DNA of 64,000 nt from the NCBI GenBank assembly GCA_050288105.1, contig JBNKDE010000013.1:62001-126000 (forward strand), given 5' to 3'. Source of the stretch: JACNJF01 sp050288105. Its GTDB lineage: Bacteria; Pseudomonadota; Gammaproteobacteria; GCA-001735895. A program made the translations under genes and the position numbers. How positions within the stretch are numbered: the stretch's first letter is position 1; each line of letters begins with the position of its first letter. The notes beneath the pieces were generated by a model. That model saw nothing but the letters and a program-made list of their open reading frames with translations. It did not search any database and was not told the DNA's origin. Below are positions 23,557-32,596 of this stretch, piece by piece.

Positions 23557-26223
23557 CTATTGAATCAACATGGCGGCGCTGCCGACAGCGGCTGCGCAGA
23601 TGGCTTTGACAATCTGTTTGGTGCGGTCGGCAGTGTAGATGTCAGAATTTAGATCACAGGGGAAGCTGGCCTTGTAATGCGGATCACCAGGTATTGGGCA
23701 CTTGGTCATTTCACTAATCAGGGAATTATAAGTGGCCGTAGAACTCTTTAAATTCAGTGTCTGTAGTGTGGTGTCGCCTAACGAGCCTTTGACATCGGCC
23801 TGGTCAGGTGAAGAGGTCAAATTGTTGAGTAACACAGCGTCTAGCACCGGTTGAATAGCATAGTCCCGTTTGGTGCTGCTATCGAATGCCGTCTGCGCTG
23901 ATTCACTAAAGTTGACGTTGGTGAACATGCGGTTGGCATCACCTATCGGTAGCAGGGCATCAGCTTCCACTCTTTCGCTACAGGATGTGAGCGCAAGCTG
24001 GGCGATAGCCATCTGGTGTGACGCCAGGAAGGCATCAATTGCCTCGATCGCAGGGAACTGTTGAACATAACGCGTATACAGGTTATTTACATTGCTATTG
24101 GTGATCGGAATGCCGGTCATTCTTGAAATCGTTGCATTGATTTCATCGAAGGTGCGTACACCGATATCGGAAACCATCTCAGCATCTGCACCGGGCACAG
24201 GTGCCACGGGCGTGGGGTCCACATGTACATGTGACTGGTTACCCAGGTACTCGAAGGTGAGGAAGAACTCATCACTTTGAGGTCCTTTCTCCAGTGCGAT
24301 GACCGCACCCAGGGTAGACAATAGCTGACCGCTTTGAGGGGTGTAGTTGCTGTCGATATTGGTATTTATGTTGGCGAAGGCCTGTCCGGCAACGGCTTCC
24401 TTGCCATTGATGGCGATACGCAGGCTGCCGATCCTGAAGCCCCCTGGGGTCCAGTCAGGATTTAAATTGATAAAGGTTGGCTTGTCGAACAGGTAACTGA
24501 AGTCATCATACTGGGCTACTTCAAACATAATATAGCTGTCTGGTATACCGATTTCATCGGCAATGGAAAACAGCAGAAAGTACTTCTGCCCTACACCGGC
24601 TTCATAATTCTGTTTAACCTGGTCTAGATTGAGTGCCTTTTTATGCATGGCGACCATGCGCACCTGGCCCTGCCAGTACTGGCCGTCAGCGGCATTCTGC
24701 CCCAGCAAAAAGGCGTAGGTGTTATCCCAGCCAGTTAATGTGGTTGACCCAGTTATGGGGTCGCTGACATTGACTAACTCACCATTTACATAGATTTTTC
24801 GGCCTGCTACCGGGTCATAGGTGGCCACGACGTGCTGCAGGGCAGACTGCAGGACTTCTCCTGCATCTTCAGTAGACAGGAAATTCTCATCAAATCCGGT
24901 AGATTGATCGGAGCGGTTATGGAAATTGTAGTTATACAGGTATTGTTCCAGCGTGAAATTCCTTTGTGTGACCCCAGCATCATAGCTGACGATGTTGGTG
25001 TTCTCCTGCGTCACATTGGCCGGTAATACCCAGGTTTCGATGGAGTATTCGCCACTGGCATTGATAAAGTCGTACAGCTTGCGACTGGTTTGGGTATCCG
25101 CACGTGCACCGCCGCCACCGCTGAAATCCAGACCATAGGAGCTCATCCAGCTGAAGTTGCCATGGAGCGACAGGTTAGCCGAGGGCTCAATCCCGCTGGA
25201 ATCATAGGCGACATAGCCGGTGCCGGTTTTAAATTCCCAGCGTGCAATAATGTTGGCTTCGTGGCGGCTGCCGCCACTGGCAATAATGCCGTCCTGCATG
25301 GTCAGGGCTTTACTGGTGATGAGTGTGGTATCTATAGCAGTGGGTGAGATCGCAGCTGCAAACAGGGTGATCTGGTCCAGCATGTCCCCGGCATCGCCGT
25401 CGATATCACCACTGGTTTCATTTTTACTCCCGCAGTCTGTCCAGCAGTTATGTCCTTCCAGCAGGCGCGTAACCAGACGTGAATTCTCTGGAGTATCGAC
25501 ATTGATTTTAGCTTTAACTGCAGCATAGGCGGCTTCGACGTCAACCGGGTTGGCAAAAAATGGTGCCTGTTGCTGTGAAGTACCTGCTTCGTAATGACAA
25601 TTTGAACAATGCGCCTTGAGCAAGGGATAGATGGTGTCATTAAAACTGCTGGCGCCATTTGACAGCGCGGTGTCCGGGTAGGTTTTGGTAGCACCCGGGT
25701 CTTTTATGGTTGGCGCAGTGAGCGTGATGGCGGTTGAGCTGGTACTATTGTCGGTTCCTGCCCAGTTGCTGATCATGCTCTCGATGGCGTCTGCACAGAC
25801 ACTGGCCTCAGCTTCCCAGCAGTTATGCCCCCCTGCGACCTGGGTAACCAGTATTGAAGTCGAGGGTGAACTCAGGTTCACCAAAGGTCCACCGGCGTAG
25901 CCAAAAACCTCGGCGTAAGCCAGATTGACATCATTGGCATTGGCAAAGGTTGGGGCCGTCTGCCCCTCTCCATGGCACTGTCCACAACGGGTAGCGGATT
26001 TGATGTTATTCCACAGATTGGTTTCAAAGGCGCGCACATCTTCGGTAGCGGGCGGTGGCCCTTCCCTCTGAGTTGAACCACTATTGCCCGTGAAAGGGTT
26101 CTGCACGGTTTCTGCACCACCACCACAGGCATTCAGCATGATCATGAGCGCAGCTGGCACAGTGATTTTAACTGTGTATAAGGCGAACTGAGACAAAAGT
26201 TTGGCAGGTTTTGAGTAAGTCAC
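23557..26223 (-). CDS. Dihaem c-type lipoprotein with LamG domain
   Basis: An 888-residue protein with a signal ending in the lipobox LNAC (Cys33). Two haem c sites follow: CGQCH at 80-84 and CSNCH at 206-210. Each is followed by the same pattern of a P-x-FAN-x2-DV-x2-AY segment, an LVT motif and GHNCW, so the haem module is internally duplicated. Residues about 325-545 form a LamG/concanavalin-like domain (WEFKTGTGYVAYDSSG, YSIETWVLPANV, KIYVNGELVN). The C-terminal third is of unrecognised type. It is likely an outer-membrane or surface electron-transfer lipoprotein binding a polysaccharide or protein through LamG. Translation appears to start at GTG 26221-26223, just after the TAG of the preceding gene, with an AGGGGA ribosome site. 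Confidence 0.85.
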   Translation of the reverse strand: MTYSKPAKLLSQFALYTVKITVPAALMIMLNACGGGAETVQNPFTGNSGSTQREGPPPATEDVRAFETNLWNNIKSATRCGQCHGEGQTAPTFANANDVNLAYAEVFGYAGGPLVNLSSPSTSILVTQVAGGHNCWEAEASVCADAIESMISNWAGTDNSTSSTAITLTAPTIKDPGATKTYPDTALSNGASSFNDTIYPLLKAHCSNCHYEAGTSQQQAPFFANPVDVEAAYAAVKAKINVDTPENSRLVTRLLEGHNCWTDCGSKNETSGDIDGDAGDMLDQITLFAAAISPTAIDTTLITSKALTMQDGIIASGGSRHEANIIARWEFKTGTGYVAYDSSGIEPSANLSLHGNFSWMSSYGLDFSGGGGARADTQTSRKLYDFINASGEYSIETWVLPANVTQENTNIVSYDAGVTQRNFTLEQYLYNYNFHNRSDQSTGFDENFLSTEDAGEVLQSALQHVVATYDPVAGRKIYVNGELVNVSDPITGSTTLTGWDNTYAFLLGQNAADGQYWQGQVRMVAMHKKALNLDQVKQNYEAGVGQKYFLLFSIADEIGIPDSYIMFEVAQYDDFSYLFDKPTFINLNPDWTPGGFRIGSLRIAINGKEAVAGQAFANINTNIDSNYTPQSGQLLSTLGAVIALEKGPQSDEFFLTFEYLGNQSHVHVDPTPVAPVPGADAEMVSDIGVRTFDEINATISRMTGIPITNSNVNNLYTRYVQQFPAIEAIDAFLASHQMAIAQLALTSCSERVEADALLPIGDANRMFTNVNFSESAQTAFDSSTKRDYAIQPVLDAVLLNNLTSSPDQADVKGSLGDTTLQTLNLKSSTATYNSLISEMTKCPIPGDPHYKASFPCDLNSDIYTADRTKQIVKAICAAAVGSAAMLIQ

Positions 26224-26225
26224 GA

Positions 26226-27494
26226 CTAATTCCCCTTACAGTAGGCAGCTACATCACGGAAAACCTGTTTCATCTTGAAACCACTGGCCCTGAAGTCAGT
26301 TACGATACTGGATACTTCGGTTCGATCTGCTGCGTAGTTATCCGGGTCGCGCAGGCATACCGCTTTAAATGCCTTCTTGACCTGGCATTGTGCAAAGGCA
26401 TCGCTGTGGGCCAGTTCCATACCCATGGTTTTGGCGCCATTGCCATAGCTATGCCCCTTGCTATCAATCTGTATACCTGGATAGTCATTGTTCCATCCCA
26501 GCAGGGCATTGGGGCCATTGCGCCAGTAATTGACCCAGCTATCGTCTGTGGTGATATAGCCCTGCTTGAAGTTGTTGGCATTGATCAGATATTTGGGTTG
26601 TACGGGTTCTGCTTGGTCTCCGGAGTAGTCGATCTGCGCAGAATTTTCTATCACTTCGCCGTTAGCATCTTTATTAAATGCCAGGTCGTAGTAGGCGTAA
26701 GCACCCAGCAACCCATCCATGCCCGCGTGGCAGCCCACACAGGAGTTCAGGTAGATCTGGCTGTCGCCACCGGGGCTACGAGCCACATCCTGATGTACTC
26801 GATCCGGGGTACGTGAATTGTCTTTGATTTGTTCCAGATCGCTACACAGGTGATTGAGCATGGTGAAGCGAAACAGTGCACGATTGGTGCCCTCGATAAG
26901 GAATGCCCGCGCAGATGCTCTAGTGGTGATTACGCCGGCAGTAGCATTGGAATCCAGTCCGGTGAACGCGCTTTGGGGTGTGGCGCCATCATCAGGATCA
27001 CCACCGATCAGAATTGTTGGGTCAGAAAGGTCTCCATTAACTGGTCCCAGTCCTTCAAGCTCTTCGTAGTGATTATTATTGGTATTAGAATAAGGATTAG
27101 TTAGTAAAGAGCTGTTACCGGTATAGATTATGTCTCCGTATAGCAGTTTGCGAAAATCGATGTCATCGCGAACCATGCCGATTACGGTTGCAGTGTAGTC
27201 GTTTAGTGGTGTGAATATGGTCTGTTCTTCATTGGTCCAGGGCGCGGCCCAGTTTTTTAACGTGACGTTATAAAAAGCCGGGTCCGCGAGCGCGATTTCA
27301 GCGGCGGTTTTGCCCGTGTCATCCAGTAACAAAGCAGCTTCCATACTGTCCAGTACCGTGGATGAAGGGGGAACGCCGGTCAGGCGGTCATGTATGCGTT
27401 TGGCCTGGCGTCTTTCCAGATCACCTGCGATCAGGGACTGGCTGATCAGTAGCGTTAGTAATAGAGCGCTGCTGGTGAGTGAGCGAATTAACAT
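26226..27494 (-). CDS. Exported monohaem c-type protein resembling DUF1588/DUF1585-type cytochromes
   Basis: A 422-residue protein with a signal peptide (about 1-23) and one haem site, CVGCH at 252-256, in the context CVGCHAGMDGLLGAYAYYDL. That wording resembles the C-A-x-C-H-x2-M-D-P motif of DUF1588 proteins, and the C-terminal HSDAFAQCQVKKAF and DFRASGFKMKQVFRDVA segments recall DUF1585. Such domains occur in secreted cytochrome/DUF1501 gene sets, especially in Planctomycetes; no activity is established. It is the first gene of the thirteen-gene minus-strand cluster, so the promoter should lie in the 366-nt divergent gap upstream. Its stop is two bases from the start of the next gene. Confidence 0.82.
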   Translation of the reverse strand: MLIRSLTSSALLLTLLISQSLIAGDLERRQAKRIHDRLTGVPPSSTVLDSMEAALLLDDTGKTAAEIALADPAFYNVTLKNWAAPWTNEEQTIFTPLNDYTATVIGMVRDDIDFRKLLYGDIIYTGNSSLLTNPYSNTNNNHYEELEGLGPVNGDLSDPTILIGGDPDDGATPQSAFTGLDSNATAGVITTRASARAFLIEGTNRALFRFTMLNHLCSDLEQIKDNSRTPDRVHQDVARSPGGDSQIYLNSCVGCHAGMDGLLGAYAYYDLAFNKDANGEVIENSAQIDYSGDQAEPVQPKYLINANNFKQGYITTDDSWVNYWRNGPNALLGWNNDYPGIQIDSKGHSYGNGAKTMGMELAHSDAFAQCQVKKAFKAVCLRDPDNYAADRTEVSSIVTDFRASGFKMKQVFRDVAAYCKGN

Positions 27495-27860
27495 GATTAT
27501 CGAAGTCCCTGCTAGTGTGTAGTATCGGTGGTTATTGTCTGGTGCCTGGCTAAACTAGCATAGCGCCCTAACATGAAAAAGATTATCCAACCGTAAATAG
27601 GTCACACAATATAAAATTGATAAGGGATGCAAAGCGTATTTTGTTATCCTTTGCACATTAGTAGAGTAATTTTAGCTGCCAACGTGGAGCCGCGATGACC
27701 GCTGGTAATGTAAATACGCGGTTTTGTCGGTTAGTTGTACTACTGCGAGGTAGCCATTGGGATTTTATCTACAATGCAAAAGGAGCGGGCCTCTAGTCAA
27801 TCTTTCAGGCAAGACCCATAAGGCGCGAATAATCAAATTAACCAAAGTCGTTCAATTACA
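27495..27860. promoter_or_regulatory. Divergent regulatory gap between the two envelope-redox clusters
   Basis: This gap separates the start codons of the two divergent clusters and should hold both promoters. A 7-bp hairpin (TGCAAAG and CTTTGCA) spans 27628-27655. In the plus-strand leader a second foldable region lies at about 27787-27817, where GGGCCT can pair with AGGC and CCC around a CTAGTCAATCTTTC loop. The segment TCTTTCAGGCAAGACC resembles the 3' end of a glycine aptamer, but the rest of that motif is missing, so no riboswitch is claimed. I could not identify a convincing -35/-10 pair. The shared gap suggests joint control of the two clusters. Confidence 0.45.
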
Positions 27861-30644
27861 GTGATAAAAAAATACCAGATTTTATTGTTTGCAATACTTC
27901 AGTATCTGTTGCTGAGCGGTTGTTCAGAGAGTACTACCGGTACCAAGGTGACGGGTGCCGACCCGGGTGTGCTGGAGGCACCTATTGCGTTTGTTAAACG
28001 CCCCATCGCGCTGGATGATAACGACAATGAGATCCAGTCAGACGTTAGAGAACCCCTGTTTTTTGTAGCAGGAGGGGATATCTATCTGCGCAGTAATTCA
28101 ACCGTCACAGCGACTGAAACCAATATTACTGCCGCTGTGACAGGTGGTCAGGGCGATGTCATGGATCTCAGACCCTCTTTTGATGGTAGTAAACTTTTAT
28201 TTTCCCTGCGCCTGTTTGATGAAGACCCGAATGATGATGTGGTGCCCAGCTGGAATATTTACGAATACGACTTAAGCACCAGCACTTTGCGCAGGATTAT
28301 CAGTGATGACCTGACCGCCGAGGGTGGTGATGATATTGCGCCCGCTTATCTCCCTGATGGGCGCATTATTTTTAGTTCTAATCGACAGCGTCAGTCGGCC
28401 GAGATGCTAACCAACGAAGGCAAGCCACGATTTAAGGCGCTGGATGAGAGTGAAAATAGCCTGGCTATGATGCTGCATGTGATGACTGATACGGGTGCTG
28501 ATTTACACCAGGTGTCCTTCAATATGAGCCATGATCTTGATCCCACGGTGTTAACGCATAGTTATTCAGGCGAGGTTATGTTTACGCGCTGGGATAATGC
28601 GGCAGGCAATAGCTCGATGAATCTATATCGCATAACGCCTGATGGTACGCGACAGGAAGTGCTGTACGGTGTACATAGCCATGATACCGGGGTCAACAAT
28701 GCTGGCACAGACGATGCGACGATACAGTTTACCCAGGCCCAGGAAATGCAGGACGGTCGTATCATTACCATAGCGCGCCCGTTTACCAATACCTTTGATG
28801 GTGGCGATATCGTCATCATCGATACTCAGAATTTCGCCAATAATACGCAACCTGTGCCCTCCGTAGTGGGTATGCCCGGTCCGGCACAAACCGCTGCCAC
28901 GATTAATCCCGTATCGACAGAAAGCAGCGATACAGAGTTTTCAACAGGGGGGCGTTACCGCTCGGTTTTTCCTCTGTGGGATGGCTCGAACCGGATCTTG
29001 TTTAGCAAGAGTACCTGCGAACTGGACGTAAATGGAACGCGACGTCCCTGCCTGGAGCCCTATCTATCTGATGCGGCAGCTGTTGAGGTGTCACCTGCTT
29101 ACAGCATCTGGTTGTATGATATGTCGCAGCATGCGCAAAAGGTTATTGTGCGTGCAGAGCCGGGCATGGTGATCAGTAATATCGTAGCTTTTCAGGCGCG
29201 GGAGTTGCCCGATATCATCCAGGACAAGGGTGCTGCTGATCTAAATATACAGTGGCGGGATGCAGGTATTGCCGCCTTGCACATTCAAAGTGTCTATGAT
29301 TTTGGGAATAGCAGTTTTGATGGTTGTTTTCTGGGGCAATGTACCTCTGCCACAGGCATTAATACAGTCAATGATCTGGGTGACCCCGCCCAAGCGCTGG
29401 CGGATGAGCGACCAGCCCGGTTTGTCAGGTTTGTTAAACCGGTATCTATACCAGACCCAGATGATCCAACCCTGATGAATCCGCCTGATCTGGATAGAGC
29501 CGCCTACGGCCCTCAACGGAATCAGGGCATGCGTGAGATTATTGGCTATGCACCGGTAGAGCCAGATGGTTCTGTTAAGGTGAAACTGCCAGCCAATATC
29601 CCACTGGCGGTTGAAGTACTGGATAAATCCGGGCGAAGAATTGGCGCTCGCCACCAGAACTGGTTCCATCTGCGCCCTGGGGATACCATGGAATGTACGG
29701 GTTGCCATACCGAAAACACCACTGCAGGCGCGATACCCAATATCCATCATCGACGTGATGCTGAAGCCGCCTCCATTAATGCTGGTATTCCTGCCAGCGG
29801 GGTTTTTGAAAATACCCAGATACCCGGTAGCGTCGATAAATACTGGGGTGATCTCGGTGAAAGCATGGCTGAAGTCCGGTTTAAGCGTGCGCCTTCCGAA
29901 CCACAGGTGACGACTGACATTGTTTACAGCGATTACTGGACTGATCCTGCAGTGCGCAGCATTGACACCGCTTTTAGTTATGAATACGCCATGCTGGACA
30001 GCAGTATTCCCTCACCCATGAATGCGACAGGATCCTGCACACCCTGGAGCTTCAAATGTCGCATCGTGATCAATTACGAACAGCATATCCACCCATTGTG
30101 GAGTCTTCCGCGTGACGGCAATGTAGTCGGTGATGCTGCGAATACCTGTACAAACTGTCACACCAATACAGACCCGATACTGATGGTGGATAAGGTGCCC
30201 GCAGCGCAACTGGATTTAACCGATGGGCCATCAGACCTGGAACCAGTGAATTATAAGGCTTATCAGGAGTTAGTTGTTGCAGATGCTGGTCAGGAGCTGG
30301 ATGCAACGGGATCATTACAAAATATCATGATCGAAGTACCGGTACTTGAGAACGGTGTTCAGGTAGTGATCAATGGTGTACCGCAAACTGAGTTTATTCC
30401 AGATCCGGCCGCTCGTGTTAGTGCCTCGGTGTCGGCAAATGGCGCCAGGTCGAGTTATTTCATGGAAAAAATGACCGAAACGGAGCTTGATGCGGCAAGG
30501 GCCTTAACCCAGACAAATAATCCAAATTTTGTCGATCATTCAGGTTTTATGACTCTCCACGAATTGAGATTAATCTCAGAGTGGATAGATTTAGGTGCAC
30601 AATATTTTAATGACCCATTTGACCCAGCAGTGCCAATGAATTAA
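27861..30644 (+). CDS. HzsA-like dihaem c-type lipoprotein with beta-propeller N-terminus
   Basis: A 927-residue lipoprotein (lipobox LLSGC near residue 21) starting at GTG. Residues about 60-480 contain TolB-like propeller repeats (DLRPSFDGSKLLFSLRLFD, APAYLPDGRIIFSSNR, HSYSGEVMFTRWD). Two haem c motifs follow, CTGCH at 612-616 and CTNCH at 763-767. The order propeller, then two CxxCH with an HPLWSLPRDG-type insertion, resembles the hydrazine synthase alpha-subunit family (HzsA). Relatives occur in many bacteria that do not perform anammox, so hydrazine synthesis is not implied and the HzsB/C partners are absent. Function unknown; probably an envelope redox protein paired with the two cytochromes of the divergent cluster. 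Confidence 0.82.
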   Translation: MIKKYQILLFAILQYLLLSGCSESTTGTKVTGADPGVLEAPIAFVKRPIALDDNDNEIQSDVREPLFFVAGGDIYLRSNSTVTATETNITAAVTGGQGDVMDLRPSFDGSKLLFSLRLFDEDPNDDVVPSWNIYEYDLSTSTLRRIISDDLTAEGGDDIAPAYLPDGRIIFSSNRQRQSAEMLTNEGKPRFKALDESENSLAMMLHVMTDTGADLHQVSFNMSHDLDPTVLTHSYSGEVMFTRWDNAAGNSSMNLYRITPDGTRQEVLYGVHSHDTGVNNAGTDDATIQFTQAQEMQDGRIITIARPFTNTFDGGDIVIIDTQNFANNTQPVPSVVGMPGPAQTAATINPVSTESSDTEFSTGGRYRSVFPLWDGSNRILFSKSTCELDVNGTRRPCLEPYLSDAAAVEVSPAYSIWLYDMSQHAQKVIVRAEPGMVISNIVAFQARELPDIIQDKGAADLNIQWRDAGIAALHIQSVYDFGNSSFDGCFLGQCTSATGINTVNDLGDPAQALADERPARFVRFVKPVSIPDPDDPTLMNPPDLDRAAYGPQRNQGMREIIGYAPVEPDGSVKVKLPANIPLAVEVLDKSGRRIGARHQNWFHLRPGDTMECTGCHTENTTAGAIPNIHHRRDAEAASINAGIPASGVFENTQIPGSVDKYWGDLGESMAEVRFKRAPSEPQVTTDIVYSDYWTDPAVRSIDTAFSYEYAMLDSSIPSPMNATGSCTPWSFKCRIVINYEQHIHPLWSLPRDGNVVGDAANTCTNCHTNTDPILMVDKVPAAQLDLTDGPSDLEPVNYKAYQELVVADAGQELDATGSLQNIMIEVPVLENGVQVVINGVPQTEFIPDPAARVSASVSANGARSSYFMEKMTETELDAARALTQTNNPNFVDHSGFMTLHELRLISEWIDLGAQYFNDPFDPAVPMN

Positions 30645-30687
30645 CTTCGTCGGCTTCACAGGAATTAGATTTAATAACAGCAGTCCA

Positions 30688-31452
30688 TTGAAAAACTATA
30701 ATAATAACTTCGTGTTTTTATTCTTACTGGTCATCTGGTGTCTTCCTGCTACAGGGTGGGCAGAAACTCAGATTGAGCAGCAGCTTACTATTGCTGACCC
30801 GTATATCGAGATGCATACCGGACCGGCTGCGGCTTACCCGGTTTTTCATGTGATCGATCGGGGTGAAAATATCACGGTAGTAAAACGCGTAACCAACTGG
30901 TTTCTGATACGTTCGAAAGTGGGCAGGGAAGGCTGGGTAAGCCGGGAGCAGTTACAGCAAACCCTGCTACCGGGTGGACAGCAGCTAAAGCTGCGCGATT
31001 TAACCAGTGAAGACTTTAAGGCGCGCCAGTGGGAAATGGGCGTGTTAGCGGGAGAGCTGGAAGGTGCACCCATTATTTCATTTTACGGGGCATATGCATT
31101 TACCGAAAATATATCCACTGAGTTTAATCTGGGGCAATCGGTGGGTACCGTTTCCAGCAGCTTGCTATACAAGCTTAACTTATTGCTGCAGCCATTCCCT
31201 GAGTGGGAGTACTCACCATTCTTTACCCTGGGGTTGGGGCATATAAAGGTGAAACCCAAAGCGACCCTGATCGATCCGCTGGACAAGGATAACGAGGTTA
31301 GTCAGATTGGTATTGGGTTCAGAAAGTTTTTAAGTCGGCGTTTTGTGGTACGCGCAGAGTATAACGAGTATGTTGTTTTCTCTGCCAGCAACGCTAAAGA
31401 TGAAAATGAGGATATAGGTGAATGGAAATTAGGTTTCGCAGTGTTCTTTTAA
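30688..31452 (+). CDS. SH3-domain outer-membrane beta-barrel protein
   Basis: A 254-residue protein with a signal peptide (about 1-25). Residues about 33-90 form a bacterial SH3 domain (YIEMHTGPAAAYPVFHVI, GREGWVSREQL). The rest, about 115-254, is a small beta barrel with alternating aromatic strands and a C-terminal Phe (GFAVFF), the usual BAM recognition end. The start appears to be a TTG at 30688, since no ATG or GTG gives the signal peptide in frame; the ribosome site is weak and the start is tentative. The 3' end overlaps the next barrel gene by 31 nt, implying coupling. SH3 plus barrel proteins often accompany TIGR04565 barrels and TPR/TonB-like genes; their role is not defined. Confidence 0.78.
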   Translation: MKNYNNNFVFLFLLVIWCLPATGWAETQIEQQLTIADPYIEMHTGPAAAYPVFHVIDRGENITVVKRVTNWFLIRSKVGREGWVSREQLQQTLLPGGQQLKLRDLTSEDFKARQWEMGVLAGELEGAPIISFYGAYAFTENISTEFNLGQSVGTVSSSLLYKLNLLLQPFPEWEYSPFFTLGLGHIKVKPKATLIDPLDKDNEVSQIGIGFRKFLSRRFVVRAEYNEYVVFSASNAKDENEDIGEWKLGFAVFF

Positions 31453-32075
31453 GCCTGTTGTTATTAGTAGTGGTGTCTAAGGTTTCAGCTGCAGAACCCG
31501 GTTCCGCTTCTGCTGATCAGTCGCCTTTGATTCAGCCAGAAATTGCGCGACAGCAGTTTGATGAGGCACAAATAAATGCCGATGATTTTGAACTGCTGTT
31601 AGCCGTTGGTTATTTGAGCATTGAAGATTTTGGTGTGAATTCGCTGGTGGCTTTAAAGCTAAGTTATCATGTGAATGAAGATATTTTTCTACAGCTGGGG
31701 TATGCCCAGTCCGATGCCGGGCAGACCAGTTATGAAGTGCTTTCTGGCGGGGCTCCATTGCTGACAGGCACAGAGCGAGAGCTTACAGCATATAATATCA
31801 ATGTGGGTTATAACCTGCTCCCGGGAGAAGCTTTTTTAACTGAAAGTCGCACCCATAATGTCGCCCTGTATTTAACCGCAGGCATGGGGGTTACCGATTT
31901 TGCCGGGGATAGTCATTTCACTATTAATTATGGCGCTGGGTATCGTTTCCTGTTTAATAATTCCAGTGCGATGTATATCGATTTTCGCAACAACCAGTTT
32001 GATATGGATTTGTTTGGTGAAAGCAAGGCGACCAACAACCTTGAGTTTACCTTCGGTATGAGCTGGATATTTTAA
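31422..32075 (+). CDS. Outer-membrane beta-barrel protein, TIGR04565-like
   Basis: A 217-residue protein with a signal peptide (about 1-23), a short polar linker and an eight-stranded-type barrel from about residue 50: FELLLAVGYLSIEDFG, ALKLSYHVNEDIFLQLGY, YNINVGYNLLPGE, VALYLTAGMGVTDFAG and a terminal LEFTFGMSWIF strand ending in Phe. It resembles the outer-membrane beta-barrel domain family first defined from Myxococcus. It overlaps the preceding SH3/barrel gene and lies 14 nt before the thioredoxin gene, so the group is one operon. It may be the outer-membrane partner of the TonB/AgmX-like protein encoded in the divergent cluster; this is inference from gene context. Confidence 0.78.
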   Translation: MEIRFRSVLLSLLLLVVVSKVSAAEPGSASADQSPLIQPEIARQQFDEAQINADDFELLLAVGYLSIEDFGVNSLVALKLSYHVNEDIFLQLGYAQSDAGQTSYEVLSGGAPLLTGTERELTAYNINVGYNLLPGEAFLTESRTHNVALYLTAGMGVTDFAGDSHFTINYGAGYRFLFNNSSAMYIDFRNNQFDMDLFGESKATNNLEFTFGMSWIF

Positions 32076-32089
32076 TAGAGAACAAAACA

Positions 32090-32593
32090 ATGAGTACAAA
32101 ACCTTACGGATTTAAGTTTTTAGTCGCATTAGTCTGTGTCCTGCTGACAGGCCCTCTACAGGCAGTTACCCTGGATAAGGCGGCTCCCGATTTTACCCTG
32201 CGCAGCCTGAAGCAGAACAATCTAAAACTGAGCGAGCAGGCGGGAAATGTTGTGTTGTTGAATTTCTGGGCCTCCTGGTGCGCGCCCTGTCGCCAGGAAA
32301 TGCCACTGCTAAATGATTTGCATAATAAATATAAAGCACTTGGGTTTAGTGTAATAGGGGTCAATGTCGAGCAGGAAACCAATCTGGCCAAATCCTTTAT
32401 TTCAGGCACACCAGTTGATTTTCCAATACTGTTTGACGACAGCAATACAGCCAGCAAGCTTTATGATGTGTCTGCAATGCCAACAACAGTGATCATCGAC
32501 CGCAATGGTGTGGTGCGTCACCTGCATAAGGGGTACCAGTCAGGCGATGAAAAACTGTACCAGAAAATCGTGAAACAGCTGATCCGCGAATAG
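32090..32593 (+). CDS. Periplasmic TlpA/ResA-type thioredoxin
   Basis: A 167-residue protein with a signal peptide (cleavage near QA at residue 25) and one thioredoxin domain of AhpC/TSA-redoxin type. The active site is WCAPC with Cys64 and Cys67, followed by RQEMPLL. The cis-Pro loop is SAMPTTVIID. TlpA/ResA proteins reduce disulfides in apocytochromes, copper-site proteins or other exported substrates. In this operon the likely clients are the CxxCH proteins of the two clusters or the cysteine-rich tail of the DUF4266 lipoprotein encoded 4 nt downstream; both are inferences. Confidence 0.93.
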   Translation: MSTKPYGFKFLVALVCVLLTGPLQAVTLDKAAPDFTLRSLKQNNLKLSEQAGNVVLLNFWASWCAPCRQEMPLLNDLHNKYKALGFSVIGVNVEQETNLAKSFISGTPVDFPILFDDSNTASKLYDVSAMPTTVIIDRNGVVRHLHKGYQSGDEKLYQKIVKQLIRE

Positions 32594-32596
32594 ACA

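Noticed and set aside
27796..27818. Resemblance of TCTTTCAGGCAAGACC to the 3' end of a glycine riboswitch aptamer
   Set aside because: The other conserved parts of the aptamer (5' purine-rich P1/P2 strand and the central GAAGG-type element) are missing, and the downstream gene is not a glycine-related one.
27861..30644. Annotation as hydrazine synthase
   Set aside because: Only the alpha-like domain order is seen; the beta and gamma subunits and other anammox genes are missing, so the enzyme name is not justified.
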